Origin: Echinicola salinicaeni
Lineage (GTDB): Bacteria > Bacteroidota > Bacteroidia > Cytophagales > Cyclobacteriaceae
DNA length: 64,000 bases
NCBI RefSeq assembly: GCF_014280965.1
Contig: NZ_JACODZ010000004.1
Coordinates: 1-64,000, forward strand
Reading direction: 5' to 3'
Part shown: piece after piece, positions 44,139 through 51,577 of the stretch
How positions within the stretch are numbered: the stretch's first letter is position 1
Layout of the letters: each line of letters opens with the position of its first letter
Program-made: the position numbers and the translations under genes
Notes under the pieces: model-generated
The model's input: only the letters and a program-made list of their open reading frames with translations
What the model was told of the DNA's origin: nothing
Database searches by the model: none

Positions 44139-44783
44139 TTATTTGCCCCATGCATCAGGAGCTTGTCTCCATTCTGCTAAAGATTGTAAATCTTCATCGG
44201 ATGCATAGTTGTCAGCCACAGCTTGTGGTAGCATGGCTTCGTAATCGCTTAGGCAAACCAGTTTGACACCAGCATTTTCAAAGTTTTTAGCTGCGAGGTC
44301 AAAGCCGTAAGTGAAAATGGCAGCCATTCCCAGTACTTCAAAACCTGCTGCTTTCAATGCTTCTACTGCTTTTAAAGAACTTCCACCAGTAGAAACAAGG
44401 TCTTCAATAACCACCACTTTCATTCCTTTGGTGACTTTTCCTTCAATCATATTTTCCATTCCGTGGCCTTTTGGCTTGGAGCGGACATAGATGAAAGGTA
44501 GATCCATTTCCTCTGCAATCAGGGCACCTTGGGGAATTCCTGCAGTGGCGACGCCAGCAATGCCTTCAACCTCAGGGAAATTGGCTTTAATGGCTTCTAC
44601 TAATTGGGATTTGATAAAGGTCCTTACTTCCGGAAAAGAAAGTGAAAGACGGTTGTCACAATAGATAGGAGATTTCCATCCTGAGGCCCAGGTAAATGGT
44701 TCTTGAGGCTGTAACCTAATGGCTTTGATATCGAGTAGTTTGCGGGCTACTTGACCCGCAATGTCTTTGCTGAATAATTCCAT
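44139..44783 (-). CDS. pyrE: Orotate phosphoribosyltransferase
   Basis: 214 aa, normal length. The PRPP-binding loop is VVVIEDLVSTGGSS near residue 125; other marks are FTWASGWKSPIYCDNR, GVATAGIPQGALIAEEM and FIYVRSKPKGHGMEN with the catalytic Lys-His. Joins orotate to PRPP to make OMP in pyrimidine synthesis, in the cytoplasm. Single gene between GH31 and a divergent Nudix gene, with a strong terminator. Confidence 0.97.
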   Translation of the reverse strand: MELFSKDIAGQVARKLLDIKAIRLQPQEPFTWASGWKSPIYCDNRLSLSFPEVRTFIKSQLVEAIKANFPEVEGIAGVATAGIPQGALIAEEMDLPFIYVRSKPKGHGMENMIEGKVTKGMKVVVIEDLVSTGGSSLKAVEALKAAGFEVLGMAAIFTYGFDLAAKNFENAGVKLVCLSDYEAMLPQAVADNYASDEDLQSLAEWRQAPDAWGK

Positions 44784-44866
44784 GGCCCAAAATTAATTCA
44801 TAAATATGTAAGGACTATTGTGATGGCTAAGAAAATTGTGCAATTTTGACTCGAAACATTAGTCTT

Positions 44867-45553
44867 ATGAGAATTTTCATCAACGATAAGCCTTTGGATA
44901 TCCTCTCAACGGATAAATTGCATAAAGATAAAACCTTTGAATGTGTATACGATAATCCCAAGGACCTGCCTGCTTATGCGGATTTCCATGATGATGTGTT
45001 GATTACACATCCTTCCAAGGATATTATTGTCAAGCTTTTGTATTTGCTTAGAACTAGAAAGCTGAAAAACCTTGATTCCATTACCATAGTTGCTGAAGAT
45101 GTGGCTACACTGAAGAAGTTTATTAAAAGTAGGTTCAGTATTGTCAAAGCAGCAGGAGGCGTGGTGACCAAAGGTGAGCAGATATTGTTTATACATCGGC
45201 TTGGGAAATGGGATTTACCCAAAGGTAAGTTTGAAAAGGGAGAGACTCCGGAGGAGTGTGCTGTGAGAGAAGTGGAGGAGGAATGTGCTATTGATGTGAA
45301 AAGGGGAGAATTGATTTGCAAAACTTGGCATACCTATACTCAAAATAGAAAAAGTATCCTTAAGAAAACTTATTGGTTTGCGATGGAATGTAAGGATGAT
45401 AGCCAGATGAAACCTCAGAAAGAAGAAGGTATTGATGATATCAAGTGGTTAAGTCATCAGGAAGCCAAGGTGGCCTTGGTGAATTCTTATCCTTCTATGA
45501 GATATCTTTACAAACGTTTTTTGAAGCGCGTGCCTAAGGTTCACACTTCGTAA
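44867..45553 (+). CDS. Nudix hydrolase with atypical box
   Basis: About 228 aa. An N-terminal domain of about 95 residues (RIFINDKPLDILSTDKLH, SITIVAEDVATLKKF) precedes the Nudix domain. Box: GKFEKGETPEECAVREVEEECAI, which keeps the metal-binding REVEEE core but has Ala where Gly normally follows. The preceding strand WDLPKGKFEKGE resembles diadenosine-polyphosphate or RNA-cap hydrolases. The ATG at 44867 is chosen; upstream reading uses a TTG. Its last 13 nt overlap the end of the convergent coaD. Confidence 0.88.
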   Translation: MRIFINDKPLDILSTDKLHKDKTFECVYDNPKDLPAYADFHDDVLITHPSKDIIVKLLYLLRTRKLKNLDSITIVAEDVATLKKFIKSRFSIVKAAGGVVTKGEQILFIHRLGKWDLPKGKFEKGETPEECAVREVEEECAIDVKRGELICKTWHTYTQNRKSILKKTYWFAMECKDDSQMKPQKEEGIDDIKWLSHQEAKVALVNSYPSMRYLYKRFLKRVPKVHTS

Positions 45554-45996
45554 GGCAGAAACTCGCTTACATTTCCCCCATATTTGTGTACTTCTCTGAT
45601 CACCGTTGAGCTCACCGCAGCATATTGTGGAGATGTGATCAGAAAGACTGTTTCCAGCTTTTCATTGAGGTAGCGGTTCATTTGGGAAATGGTGTTTTCA
45701 TATTCAAAATCAGTGGTGTTTCTCAAGCCTCTGATCAGAAAATTGGCGTCATGACTTTTGGCCAAGTTGGAAGTAAGCTCGTTATAAACCACTACTTTGA
45801 CATTGGGTATATCTTTGTAAACGCTTTCGATTTTTTCGACCATTAGATCAATGTCAAAGTACCGAGTAGCTTTAGAAGAATTATATCCAATGCTGATGAT
45901 GATCTCGTCAAAAATTTCCAATCCTCTCATGACAATATCATGATGTCCATTGGTGTAGGGATCGAATGATCCTGGAAAAATCGCAATTTTTTTCAT
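45541..45996 (-). CDS. coaD: Phosphopantetheine adenylyltransferase
   Basis: 151 aa. Nucleotidyltransferase motif FPGSFDPYTNGHHDIVMRGL (the HxGH motif appears as NGHH), LIRGLRNTTDFEYE and the C-terminal ISSTVIRE-type sequence AVSSTVIREVHKYGG. Converts 4'-phosphopantetheine to dephospho-CoA. Last gene of a three-gene run with the DUF3822 gene (10 nt away) and the gene at 46843. Confidence 0.96.
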   Translation of the reverse strand: MKKIAIFPGSFDPYTNGHHDIVMRGLEIFDEIIISIGYNSSKATRYFDIDLMVEKIESVYKDIPNVKVVVYNELTSNLAKSHDANFLIRGLRNTTDFEYENTISQMNRYLNEKLETVFLITSPQYAAVSSTVIREVHKYGGNVSEFLPYEV

Positions 45997-46006
45997 GGTT
46001 TTATTG

Positions 46007-46840
46007 TCAATTGGCCCAGAAGGCTGCCAGTCTTTTGGTTTCCTTATAAGATTCAGCTCCTGTGAGGTAATTTAGGTTGGTTCTTGGGGTTGTTATCACC
46101 AGGTTTTTAAAGTATTGCTTTAGTACATCTTCTTGTACATGCACATCCTCTAAATTGCCTATAATGGTGGTTTTACAGTGCATACGGACAAAAGCCAATT
46201 GGTGGAGCACACTGAACGTGTATTTTAGGAAATCCTGGTTGTCCATTATTTCAAAGTGGTTGAACAACTTAAGTTCCTTATTGGCGAAACCGGCAATATA
46301 TACCTGTTCCTTTTCGATGACTATAGAAATCTCCTGGTTGAGCATCTCTGATTTTTCCAATAGCAAGTAATCCAGGATCAATGCACTTCCATGGCTGAAC
46401 TTTAGCTTGGGGAGTTTTTGGCTGAGCTTTTGAGCGATTTCTAGGTCAATACTGCCCACTAAAATGGTTTTATTGTTTTCTAACCCATCATAGAAAACTT
46501 CTTGATTCACCAATTCGGCACTAAAAGAAAGGTAGGTGCTTTTTTCTTTCGGTGAGAATAGCATACCAGGAACCAAGCAGAATTTTTCATTATAAACAAA
46601 AAGCCTGCTTTCAGCATCATCAGGTAGTGCTTGGATGAAATTATCTGAGTTGATTATTTGGTCGAGGGCATCCTCTGAATCAAGTGTATAAGAGTTTACG
46701 CCCAGAATAGAACCGTTTTGATTTTTGGCTATCACGGTAAAGTTTTCTGTGCATAATAAAAGCGATAAGCTTGATGTAGCACTTACATCAAGCTTATCGC
46801 TATAAAATTCTACTAGATTATTTTCTATTGACTTAGTCAA
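46007..46840 (-). CDS. DUF3822 family protein
   Basis: 277 aa, no signal or membrane segment. Recognisable parts: SLSLLLCTENFTVIAKNQNGSI, a central region ALPDDAESRLFVYNEKFCLVPGMLFSP and LKLFNHFEIMDNQDFLKYTFSVLHQL. DUF3822 has an actin/ASKHA-like feel and is found next to coaD in many Bacteroidota; its role is unknown. It starts 2 nt after the upstream gene. Odd: the coding sequence for residues ~13-27 is a perfect 18-bp inverted repeat with a U-rich tail (46761-46801). Confidence 0.85.
   Translation of the reverse strand: MTKSIENNLVEFYSDKLDVSATSSLSLLLCTENFTVIAKNQNGSILGVNSYTLDSEDALDQIINSDNFIQALPDDAESRLFVYNEKFCLVPGMLFSPKEKSTYLSFSAELVNQEVFYDGLENNKTILVGSIDLEIAQKLSQKLPKLKFSHGSALILDYLLLEKSEMLNQEISIVIEKEQVYIAGFANKELKLFNHFEIMDNQDFLKYTFSVLHQLAFVRMHCKTTIIGNLEDVHVQEDVLKQYFKNLVITTPRTNLNYLTGAESYKETKRLAAFWAN
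46757..46801 (-). promoter_or_regulatory. Perfect 18-bp inverted repeat inside the DUF3822 gene, attenuator-like
   Basis: Arms 46801-46784 and 46778-46761 (minus strand) are exact reverse complements, each AGCGATAAGCTTGATGTA or its complement, with loop AGTGC. On the mRNA the stem is followed by TTTATTATG, as in an intrinsic terminator. It starts about 40 nt after the start codon and encodes SDKLDVSATSSLSL, so translating ribosomes would open it. Confidence 0.7.
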
Positions 46841-46842
46841 AA

Positions 46843-47430
46843 TTATTCCCAGTTACCTGAAGTAGATGCATCATTTCTAGATCCCACTCTCAAAGCTTTT
46901 TCATTGTTGTTGGCTCTTCTTTCTGGATTAACAGGAGCAGGATCTTTAATTTCAAATACATCAATCAAGATTTTGTTAGCTCCTCTTTCAACTTTATCAG
47001 CAAAGAAAGTGAATGTTTTTCCGCCTGAACCTGGTACGACATTAAGTGCGTTAAGGTTGAATTCAGGATATTTTCTCTCATTGAAAAGAGAATCCATTAC
47101 ATTAACTGCTCCCAAAGTGTCATAGGTAATGGTGATTTCTTCCTCACCATAATCCAATAATTTGGTTTCTTCAGTTTTCTGAATGATAAAAATTTGGCCT
47201 TCTTCAATGAAGTTCTTCAGGTCCGACCAATTTCCGGCATATTCACCATTGGAAGCTAAATATGCAATTTGCGCTTCTCTCAACATTTGTAATTTTTCAA
47301 TTACCCTTGCTTCGATACGTGCTATACGTTTTTCTTCTTGCATGACATCGTCTACGCCTTTGTAGAGTCTATATCCCACTGCCAATGCAGCTAATAGAAA
47401 AACAATTGATAAGATTTTAGTCAGATTCAT
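46843..47430 (-). CDS. Membrane-anchored protein of unknown function in the coaD cluster
   Basis: 195 aa. One N-terminal membrane helix (ILSIVFLLAALAVGYRLYKG), then a coiled segment (VMQEEKRIARIEARVIEKLQMLREAQIAYLA, quoted in part) and a mixed domain with NGEYAGNWSDLKNFIEEGQIF and VVPGSGGKTFTFFADKVER, ending in an Asn/Ser-rich tail. The helix followed by a segment with LREAQIAYLASNGEY looks like a type II pseudopilin-type fold without the prepilin cleavage site (inference). It ends 2 nt before DUF3822. Confidence 0.72.
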   Translation of the reverse strand: MNLTKILSIVFLLAALAVGYRLYKGVDDVMQEEKRIARIEARVIEKLQMLREAQIAYLASNGEYAGNWSDLKNFIEEGQIFIIQKTEETKLLDYGEEEITITYDTLGAVNVMDSLFNERKYPEFNLNALNVVPGSGGKTFTFFADKVERGANKILIDVFEIKDPAPVNPERRANNNEKALRVGSRNDASTSGNWE

Positions 47431-47483
47431 TTTTCAGTCGATTTATTCTTCTTATATAAAGGTTGATGGTATATAATAGGATG

Positions 47484-47987
47484 CTATTTTATGCATTTAT
47501 TTTCAAAATTAAAATATCCTTTCCATATTCTTATGTCTTTCAGCGAATTTAAATTCCAAAAAAGTTGGTGTTTTTCTGAATTTTTTATCGCTTTGATAGC
47601 ATTTATGCTCATAAATTCAACGGCCTCAATGACTTGTCTGTCGGGTGGCATTTCAGGGTCAATTCCCTTGATAAGATTCCCTGATTTTCGCTTTACTTCA
47701 AAAAATAGCTCTATGGCATGAAGGGGTGGTTGGAGGAATTCTGTTACCGTAAGGAAGTCCATTACTTCAATCTCAAGGCCTGTTTCCTCTAAGTATTCTC
47801 TTTGGAGATTTTCTGCTGCGTTGGAGTTATAATCCATTCCTCCTCCAGGCACGTTCCAAAAGCTTTTGTTTTCTCCCATTCTATGTTTGACCATCAGGAT
47901 TTTATCCTCTTCAATCAAAATACCATTGACCCTGGTGCGCAATCTTCCACCAAATTTCTCATGGATATCTTTTTCAATATTCTGCAT
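47484..47987 (-). CDS. Nudix hydrolase
   Basis: 167 aa. Nudix box GGGMDYNSNAAENLQREYLEETGLEIEV, a full match to GX5EX7REUXEEXGU apart from Asn-Ala spacing. Before it lie VNGILIEEDKILMVKH and SFWNVPGGGMD, typical of the small MutT-like group. Substrate unknown. It lies 53 nt upstream of the coaD cluster on the same strand and is divergent from the helicase gene with a 22-bp gap. Confidence 0.88.
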   Translation of the reverse strand: MQNIEKDIHEKFGGRLRTRVNGILIEEDKILMVKHRMGENKSFWNVPGGGMDYNSNAAENLQREYLEETGLEIEVMDFLTVTEFLQPPLHAIELFFEVKRKSGNLIKGIDPEMPPDRQVIEAVEFMSINAIKAIKNSEKHQLFWNLNSLKDIRIWKGYFNFENKCIK

Positions 47988-48009
47988 ATAAGCCGTAGAT
48001 TCGCTTTTG

Positions 48010-49437
48010 ATGAATAAAGATAAGGAACATATCCCAAAGCCTTCGGTAATGATGCGGCAAAATTTCCCTCATCAGCCTACAAATGGACAGTCTCAATTTT
48101 TTGGGCTGATGGATACATTTTTTGACCCCGGATTTGACCGGAAAGCTACTTTTATTCTTCGAGGCTATGCAGGAACAGGGAAGACATCCGTGATTGCTGC
48201 AGTAGTGAAGTCCCTTTCCAAAATGGGGCTGCGCTCTTTATTAATGGCGCCTACGGGTCGAGCAGCCAAAGTAATGTCTTCTTATTCAGGAAGAATGGGC
48301 TTTACTATTCATAAGATCATTTATAGGCCAAAATCCAAAGAAGGGATGATTGGGACTGGTTTTGATCTCCAAAAGAATTATTATAAGAAGACCGTGTTTA
48401 TCGTGGATGAGGCCTCTATGTTGGCTGATGATGAGTTGGGGGGAGGTAATTTGCTCCGGGATTTGATACAATTTGTCTTTCAGCATCCCTCAAACCGGTT
48501 GATATTGATTGGTGATACCGCCCAATTGCCTCCCGTTGGGTCTAAGAACAGTCCTGCGCTGGATGGAGGATATATGGGGCATCATTTTGGTTTGGATGTC
48601 TTAGAGGCAGAGTTGACTGAAGTGATGCGACAGCAATTGGATTCTGGTATTCTGTATAATGCCACTAAACTGAGGTCCGAAGTATTGAGGAAGGAGCCAA
48701 TAATATCCTTTAAGGTAAAGGGATTTCATGATTTTTATAGGATGACCAGTGAACGTCTTGAGGAAGGATTGAGATATGCCTATGATAAATATGGGGTCGA
48801 AAATACCATAGTGGTGACCCGTTCCAATAAAACGGCTGTGCAGTTTAATCAATATATCCGTCAGGCTATTCATTTTTACGAGGAGGAGATTTCTACTGGA
48901 GACATGCTAATGATCGTCAGGAATAATTATACCTATATGGCAGAATCAGACAAAGTCAGCTTTTTGGCCAATGGGGATTTTGTGGAAGTGGTTAAGATCA
49001 GGTCCTTTGAGGAAAATTATGGATTACGGTTTGCTACTTTGGAATTGAGGTTGATAGATTACCCTGAGGAGCCCTTTTTTGAAGCGAAAGTTATCTTGGA
49101 TACGCTTTATACCTCTACCACCTCATTGGGAGCAGAAGCATCCCGAGAGCTTTACCGTCAGGTAGTGGAAGATTATGCAGGAGTCGAAAATAAAAAAGAA
49201 CGCAGTGAGTACATAAAAAAAGATCCCTATTTAAACGCATTGCAGGTAAAGTTTGCGTATGCGCTTACCTGTCATAAAAGCCAGGGAGGGCAATGGGATG
49301 CAGTTTTTGTTGATCAGGGATATGTAACAGAAGAGCAGTTAGATACCGAGTATATCAGGTGGCTGTATACGGCTTTGACCAGGGCTACAGATGAGCTGTT
49401 TTTGGTCAATTTTAATCCCCGATTTTTTGTACAGTAA
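48010..49437 (+). CDS. RecD-like ATP-dependent DNA helicase (superfamily 1B)
   Basis: 475 aa. Walker A GYAGTGKTSVIAAV, motif Ia LLMAPTGRAAKVMS, Walker B FIVDEASMLADDELG, motif III LILIGDTAQLPPVGS, and C-terminal motifs V/VI YALTCHKSQGGQWDAVFVDQG and RWLYTALTRATDELFLV. This is the compact form of RecD2-like helicases without the long N-terminal domain; 5'-3' unwinding is expected. The ATG at 48010 is used; a TTG at 48007 precedes it. Single gene. Confidence 0.92.
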   Translation: MNKDKEHIPKPSVMMRQNFPHQPTNGQSQFFGLMDTFFDPGFDRKATFILRGYAGTGKTSVIAAVVKSLSKMGLRSLLMAPTGRAAKVMSSYSGRMGFTIHKIIYRPKSKEGMIGTGFDLQKNYYKKTVFIVDEASMLADDELGGGNLLRDLIQFVFQHPSNRLILIGDTAQLPPVGSKNSPALDGGYMGHHFGLDVLEAELTEVMRQQLDSGILYNATKLRSEVLRKEPIISFKVKGFHDFYRMTSERLEEGLRYAYDKYGVENTIVVTRSNKTAVQFNQYIRQAIHFYEEEISTGDMLMIVRNNYTYMAESDKVSFLANGDFVEVVKIRSFEENYGLRFATLELRLIDYPEEPFFEAKVILDTLYTSTTSLGAEASRELYRQVVEDYAGVENKKERSEYIKKDPYLNALQVKFAYALTCHKSQGGQWDAVFVDQGYVTEEQLDTEYIRWLYTALTRATDELFLVNFNPRFFVQ

Positions 49438-49555
49438 TCCGGGATAGCGATGTTTCCAATGTTTTTTTGAAAGCCGAACTTGGTTATTAGTTAAAAAATC
49501 GAAACTTTTACCCGGTAGACTAACGTTAGACTATCGAATTCTTTAAGGTATATCC

Positions 49556-49563
49556 TATCTTTG
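49556..49563 (+). promoter_or_regulatory. Bacteroidota -7 element before the DUF1573 gene
   Basis: TATCTTTG is a perfect TAnnTTTG, 42 nt before the ATG at 49606. No standard -33 element. Confidence 0.55.
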
Positions 49564-49605
49564 GAATGGAAATTGAACTGAAATTTTAATTACCAAATAC
49601 AGACT

Positions 49606-50025
49606 ATGATGAAAAAATTAGTTTTAATGTTTTTTGTAGCCTTTGCTGCTTTTGCAGTTCAAGCACAAACTGAAAAAGCTGAAGCCAAAGAAGAGGCAGT
49701 GAAGGGACCTGTGATCACTTTCGAAGAAACCGAAAAGAACTTTGGAGATATTTCACAAGGAACCAAGGTGGAGCATACTTTCAAATTCACCAATACAGGT
49801 ACTGAGGTTTTGAAAATCTCCAATGTCGCAGCAACATGTGGATGTACTGTGCCAAAATGGCCAAAAGAGCCAGTGGCTCCTGGAAAGTCTGCTGAGATTA
49901 AGGTGACTTTTAATTCTGCTGGGAAAATGGGGAAACAGAGAAGTATCGTTAGAATCTATTCCAATGCTTCTGAGCCAATAGAAAAAGTAGCTTTGATTTC
50001 TAACGTGATCAAAGAAAGTAAGTGA
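49606..50025 (+). CDS. DUF1573 domain-containing secreted protein
   Basis: 139 aa. Signal peptide (LVLMFFVAFAAFAVQAQ) then a single Ig-like domain with the DUF1573 pattern: ITFEETEKNFGDISQGTKVEHTFKFTNTG in pieces, LKISNVAATCGCTVPKWP with the paired cysteines, and KVTFNSAGKMGKQRSIVRIYSN. The family is very common in Bacteroidota; function unknown, possibly binding or structural in the periplasm. Monocistronic: own -7 element and own terminator. Confidence 0.92.
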   Translation: MMKKLVLMFFVAFAAFAVQAQTEKAEAKEEAVKGPVITFEETEKNFGDISQGTKVEHTFKFTNTGTEVLKISNVAATCGCTVPKWPKEPVAPGKSAEIKVTFNSAGKMGKQRSIVRIYSNASEPIEKVALISNVIKESK

Positions 50026-50060
50026 AAATAGCGGGTTTTATTAGCCTTTAATATATTATA

Positions 50061-50106
50061 AAGCACCAAGGCAAAGTTTTATAAACCTTAGCCTCGGTGC
50101 TTTTTC
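50061..50106 (+). terminator. Terminator of the DUF1573 gene
   Basis: AAGCACC pairs with GGTGCTT and an inner AGGC with GCCT, separated by an A/T loop; five T residues follow. It also faces the end of the convergent cbpM gene. Confidence 0.8.
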
Positions 50107-50117
50107 TTTTATAGCTT

Positions 50118-50411
50118 TTAATCCTCATAAAGGTCAAGCCTGTTTTGAATTCTTTGTAGCTCCTCCTGTAGGTTCTCCACTTTTTTTAATAAATGTAAGA
50201 TGGTTTCTATACCGGGGGTGTTAATTTCTAGTTCATGGTGGAGTCTGATGATTGTCTCAATTTTTTTTATTTCGTCCTCATGAACACACCTTAAATGCTC
50301 CAGGGTTTGGAACCTTACCAAACCATAATCATCCAATTCTTCAAAGAATGTTAAGCTTACCTTATAAAGACTGCTCAAACGTTCTATACTGATATATCCT
50401 TCGGGTATCAT
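50118..50411 (-). CDS. cbpM: Chaperone modulator CbpM (MerR-like)
   Basis: 97 aa. MerR-like N-terminal helix-turn-helix ([26 protein letters not shown]) and a C-terminal coiled coil ([23 protein letters not shown]). CbpM binds the J domain of CbpA and blocks its co-chaperone and DNA-binding functions. It overlaps the cbpA stop by 4 nt (ATGA), the standard arrangement, so production is coupled. Confidence 0.9.
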   Translation of the reverse strand: MIPEGYISIERLSSLYKVSLTFFEELDDYGLVRFQTLEHLRCVHEDEIKKIETIIRLHHELEINTPGIETILHLLKKVENLQEELQRIQNRLDLYED

Positions 50412-51322
50412 TTGTTTCGAATTTTAGCCAATTCCTTGATTAATTCCTTTTCCTTATCACTGAGTTGTTGTGGCATTTTTATATTATAAGTGATATATAG
50501 ATCTCCATACTGTCCCTCTTTTTTGTATTTGGGAAAACCCTTGCCCTTAAGCCTAACTTTGGTGCCATTTGAAGTTTCAGGTTTTACCTTCAATTTTACT
50601 TTGCCATCAAAGGTGTTCACTGTAATGTCTCCACCTAATAAGGCCGTATAAAGATCCAGATCAACCGTACTATAAAGGTTGCTTTCGTGACGTTTGAAAG
50701 AGGTATTATTGATAATGTTAAATGTGATATATAAATCTCCCTTGGGGCCACCATTGACACCTTCTGCGCCATGTCCTTTGATTTTGATGACCTGCCCATT
50801 TTCTACTCCTGCAGGTATGGTCAGCCTGATTTTCTTGCCATTAATGGTAAGGGTACGCTTATGTGTATGGTAGATTTCCTTTAGGTCCAGCTGAAGCTCA
50901 GCTCGAAGGTCTGCCCCTTTATATTTGACATGCTGTCCTCGCGATCCAAATCCAGCTCCTCGGCCCTGTCCAAACAAGGACTCGAAGAAATCAGAATAAT
51001 CTCCCCCAGAAAATCCCCCAAAGTCCCCGCCAAAGGAATGCTCCCCGGTATGAGGTCTGCCATATCCTTCTTGTTGTGCTTTTTCGAATTGTTCTGCATG
51101 CTTCCAGTCCTTACCGTATTGGTCATACTTTTTTCGGTTTTCTGGCTTGCCCAAGACTTCATTGGCCTCGTTGATTTCCTTGAATTTTTTTTCTGCAGCC
51201 TTATCATTTGGGTTGAGGTCAGGGTGATATTTCCTTGCCAGCTTCCGATAGGCTTTTTTGATTTCGTCTTGAGAGGCATTCTTGTTGATGCCCAGGATTT
51301 GATAGTAGTCTATAAAGTCCAT
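50408..51322 (-). CDS. cbpA: DnaJ-type co-chaperone CbpA
   Basis: 304 aa. N-terminal J domain with the HPD motif ([14 protein letters not shown]), a Gly/Phe-rich linker near residues 85-130 ([26 protein letters not shown] quoted in part) and two C-terminal substrate-binding domains ([41 protein letters not shown]). It lacks the zinc-finger domain of DnaJ, so it is the CbpA type. Works with DnaK and cooperates with the downstream cbpM. Confidence 0.95.
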   Translation of the reverse strand: MDFIDYYQILGINKNASQDEIKKAYRKLARKYHPDLNPNDKAAEKKFKEINEANEVLGKPENRKKYDQYGKDWKHAEQFEKAQQEGYGRPHTGEHSFGGDFGGFSGGDYSDFFESLFGQGRGAGFGSRGQHVKYKGADLRAELQLDLKEIYHTHKRTLTINGKKIRLTIPAGVENGQVIKIKGHGAEGVNGGPKGDLYITFNIINNTSFKRHESNLYSTVDLDLYTALLGGDITVNTFDGKVKLKVKPETSNGTKVRLKGKGFPKYKKEGQYGDLYITYNIKMPQQLSDKEKELIKELAKIRNK

Positions 51323-51577
51323 TGGATAATCCGGGTTTAATTAAAAACCTGAAGAATGCATCAGTCATCTTAATATCCAGAATCGATAAAATCATTGATT
51401 CATTTAGAAAATGTCTAATGCAAAGTCCAGTGTAATAATTTACTAAAAAGCACACTTTATTAGAAGTGTCTAGTGCGTTGAATGAGAAAAATCAGTTAAA
51501 AATCCAGAGAAAAATTGTTAGAGGGGCAGGATAATAAAGTAATGACTAATGCCCCAAAAATGGAAATGGTGAAAAAA

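Noticed and set aside
44788-44795. TAATTTTG (minus strand) just before pyrE
   Set aside because: It would place the transcription start at the ATG itself, and no -33 element is present; likely chance.
51523-51555. GGGGCA/TGCCCC inverted repeat downstream of the DUF294 gene as a terminator
   Set aside because: Only 6 bp of stem, a 21-base loop and no U-tract on the minus strand.
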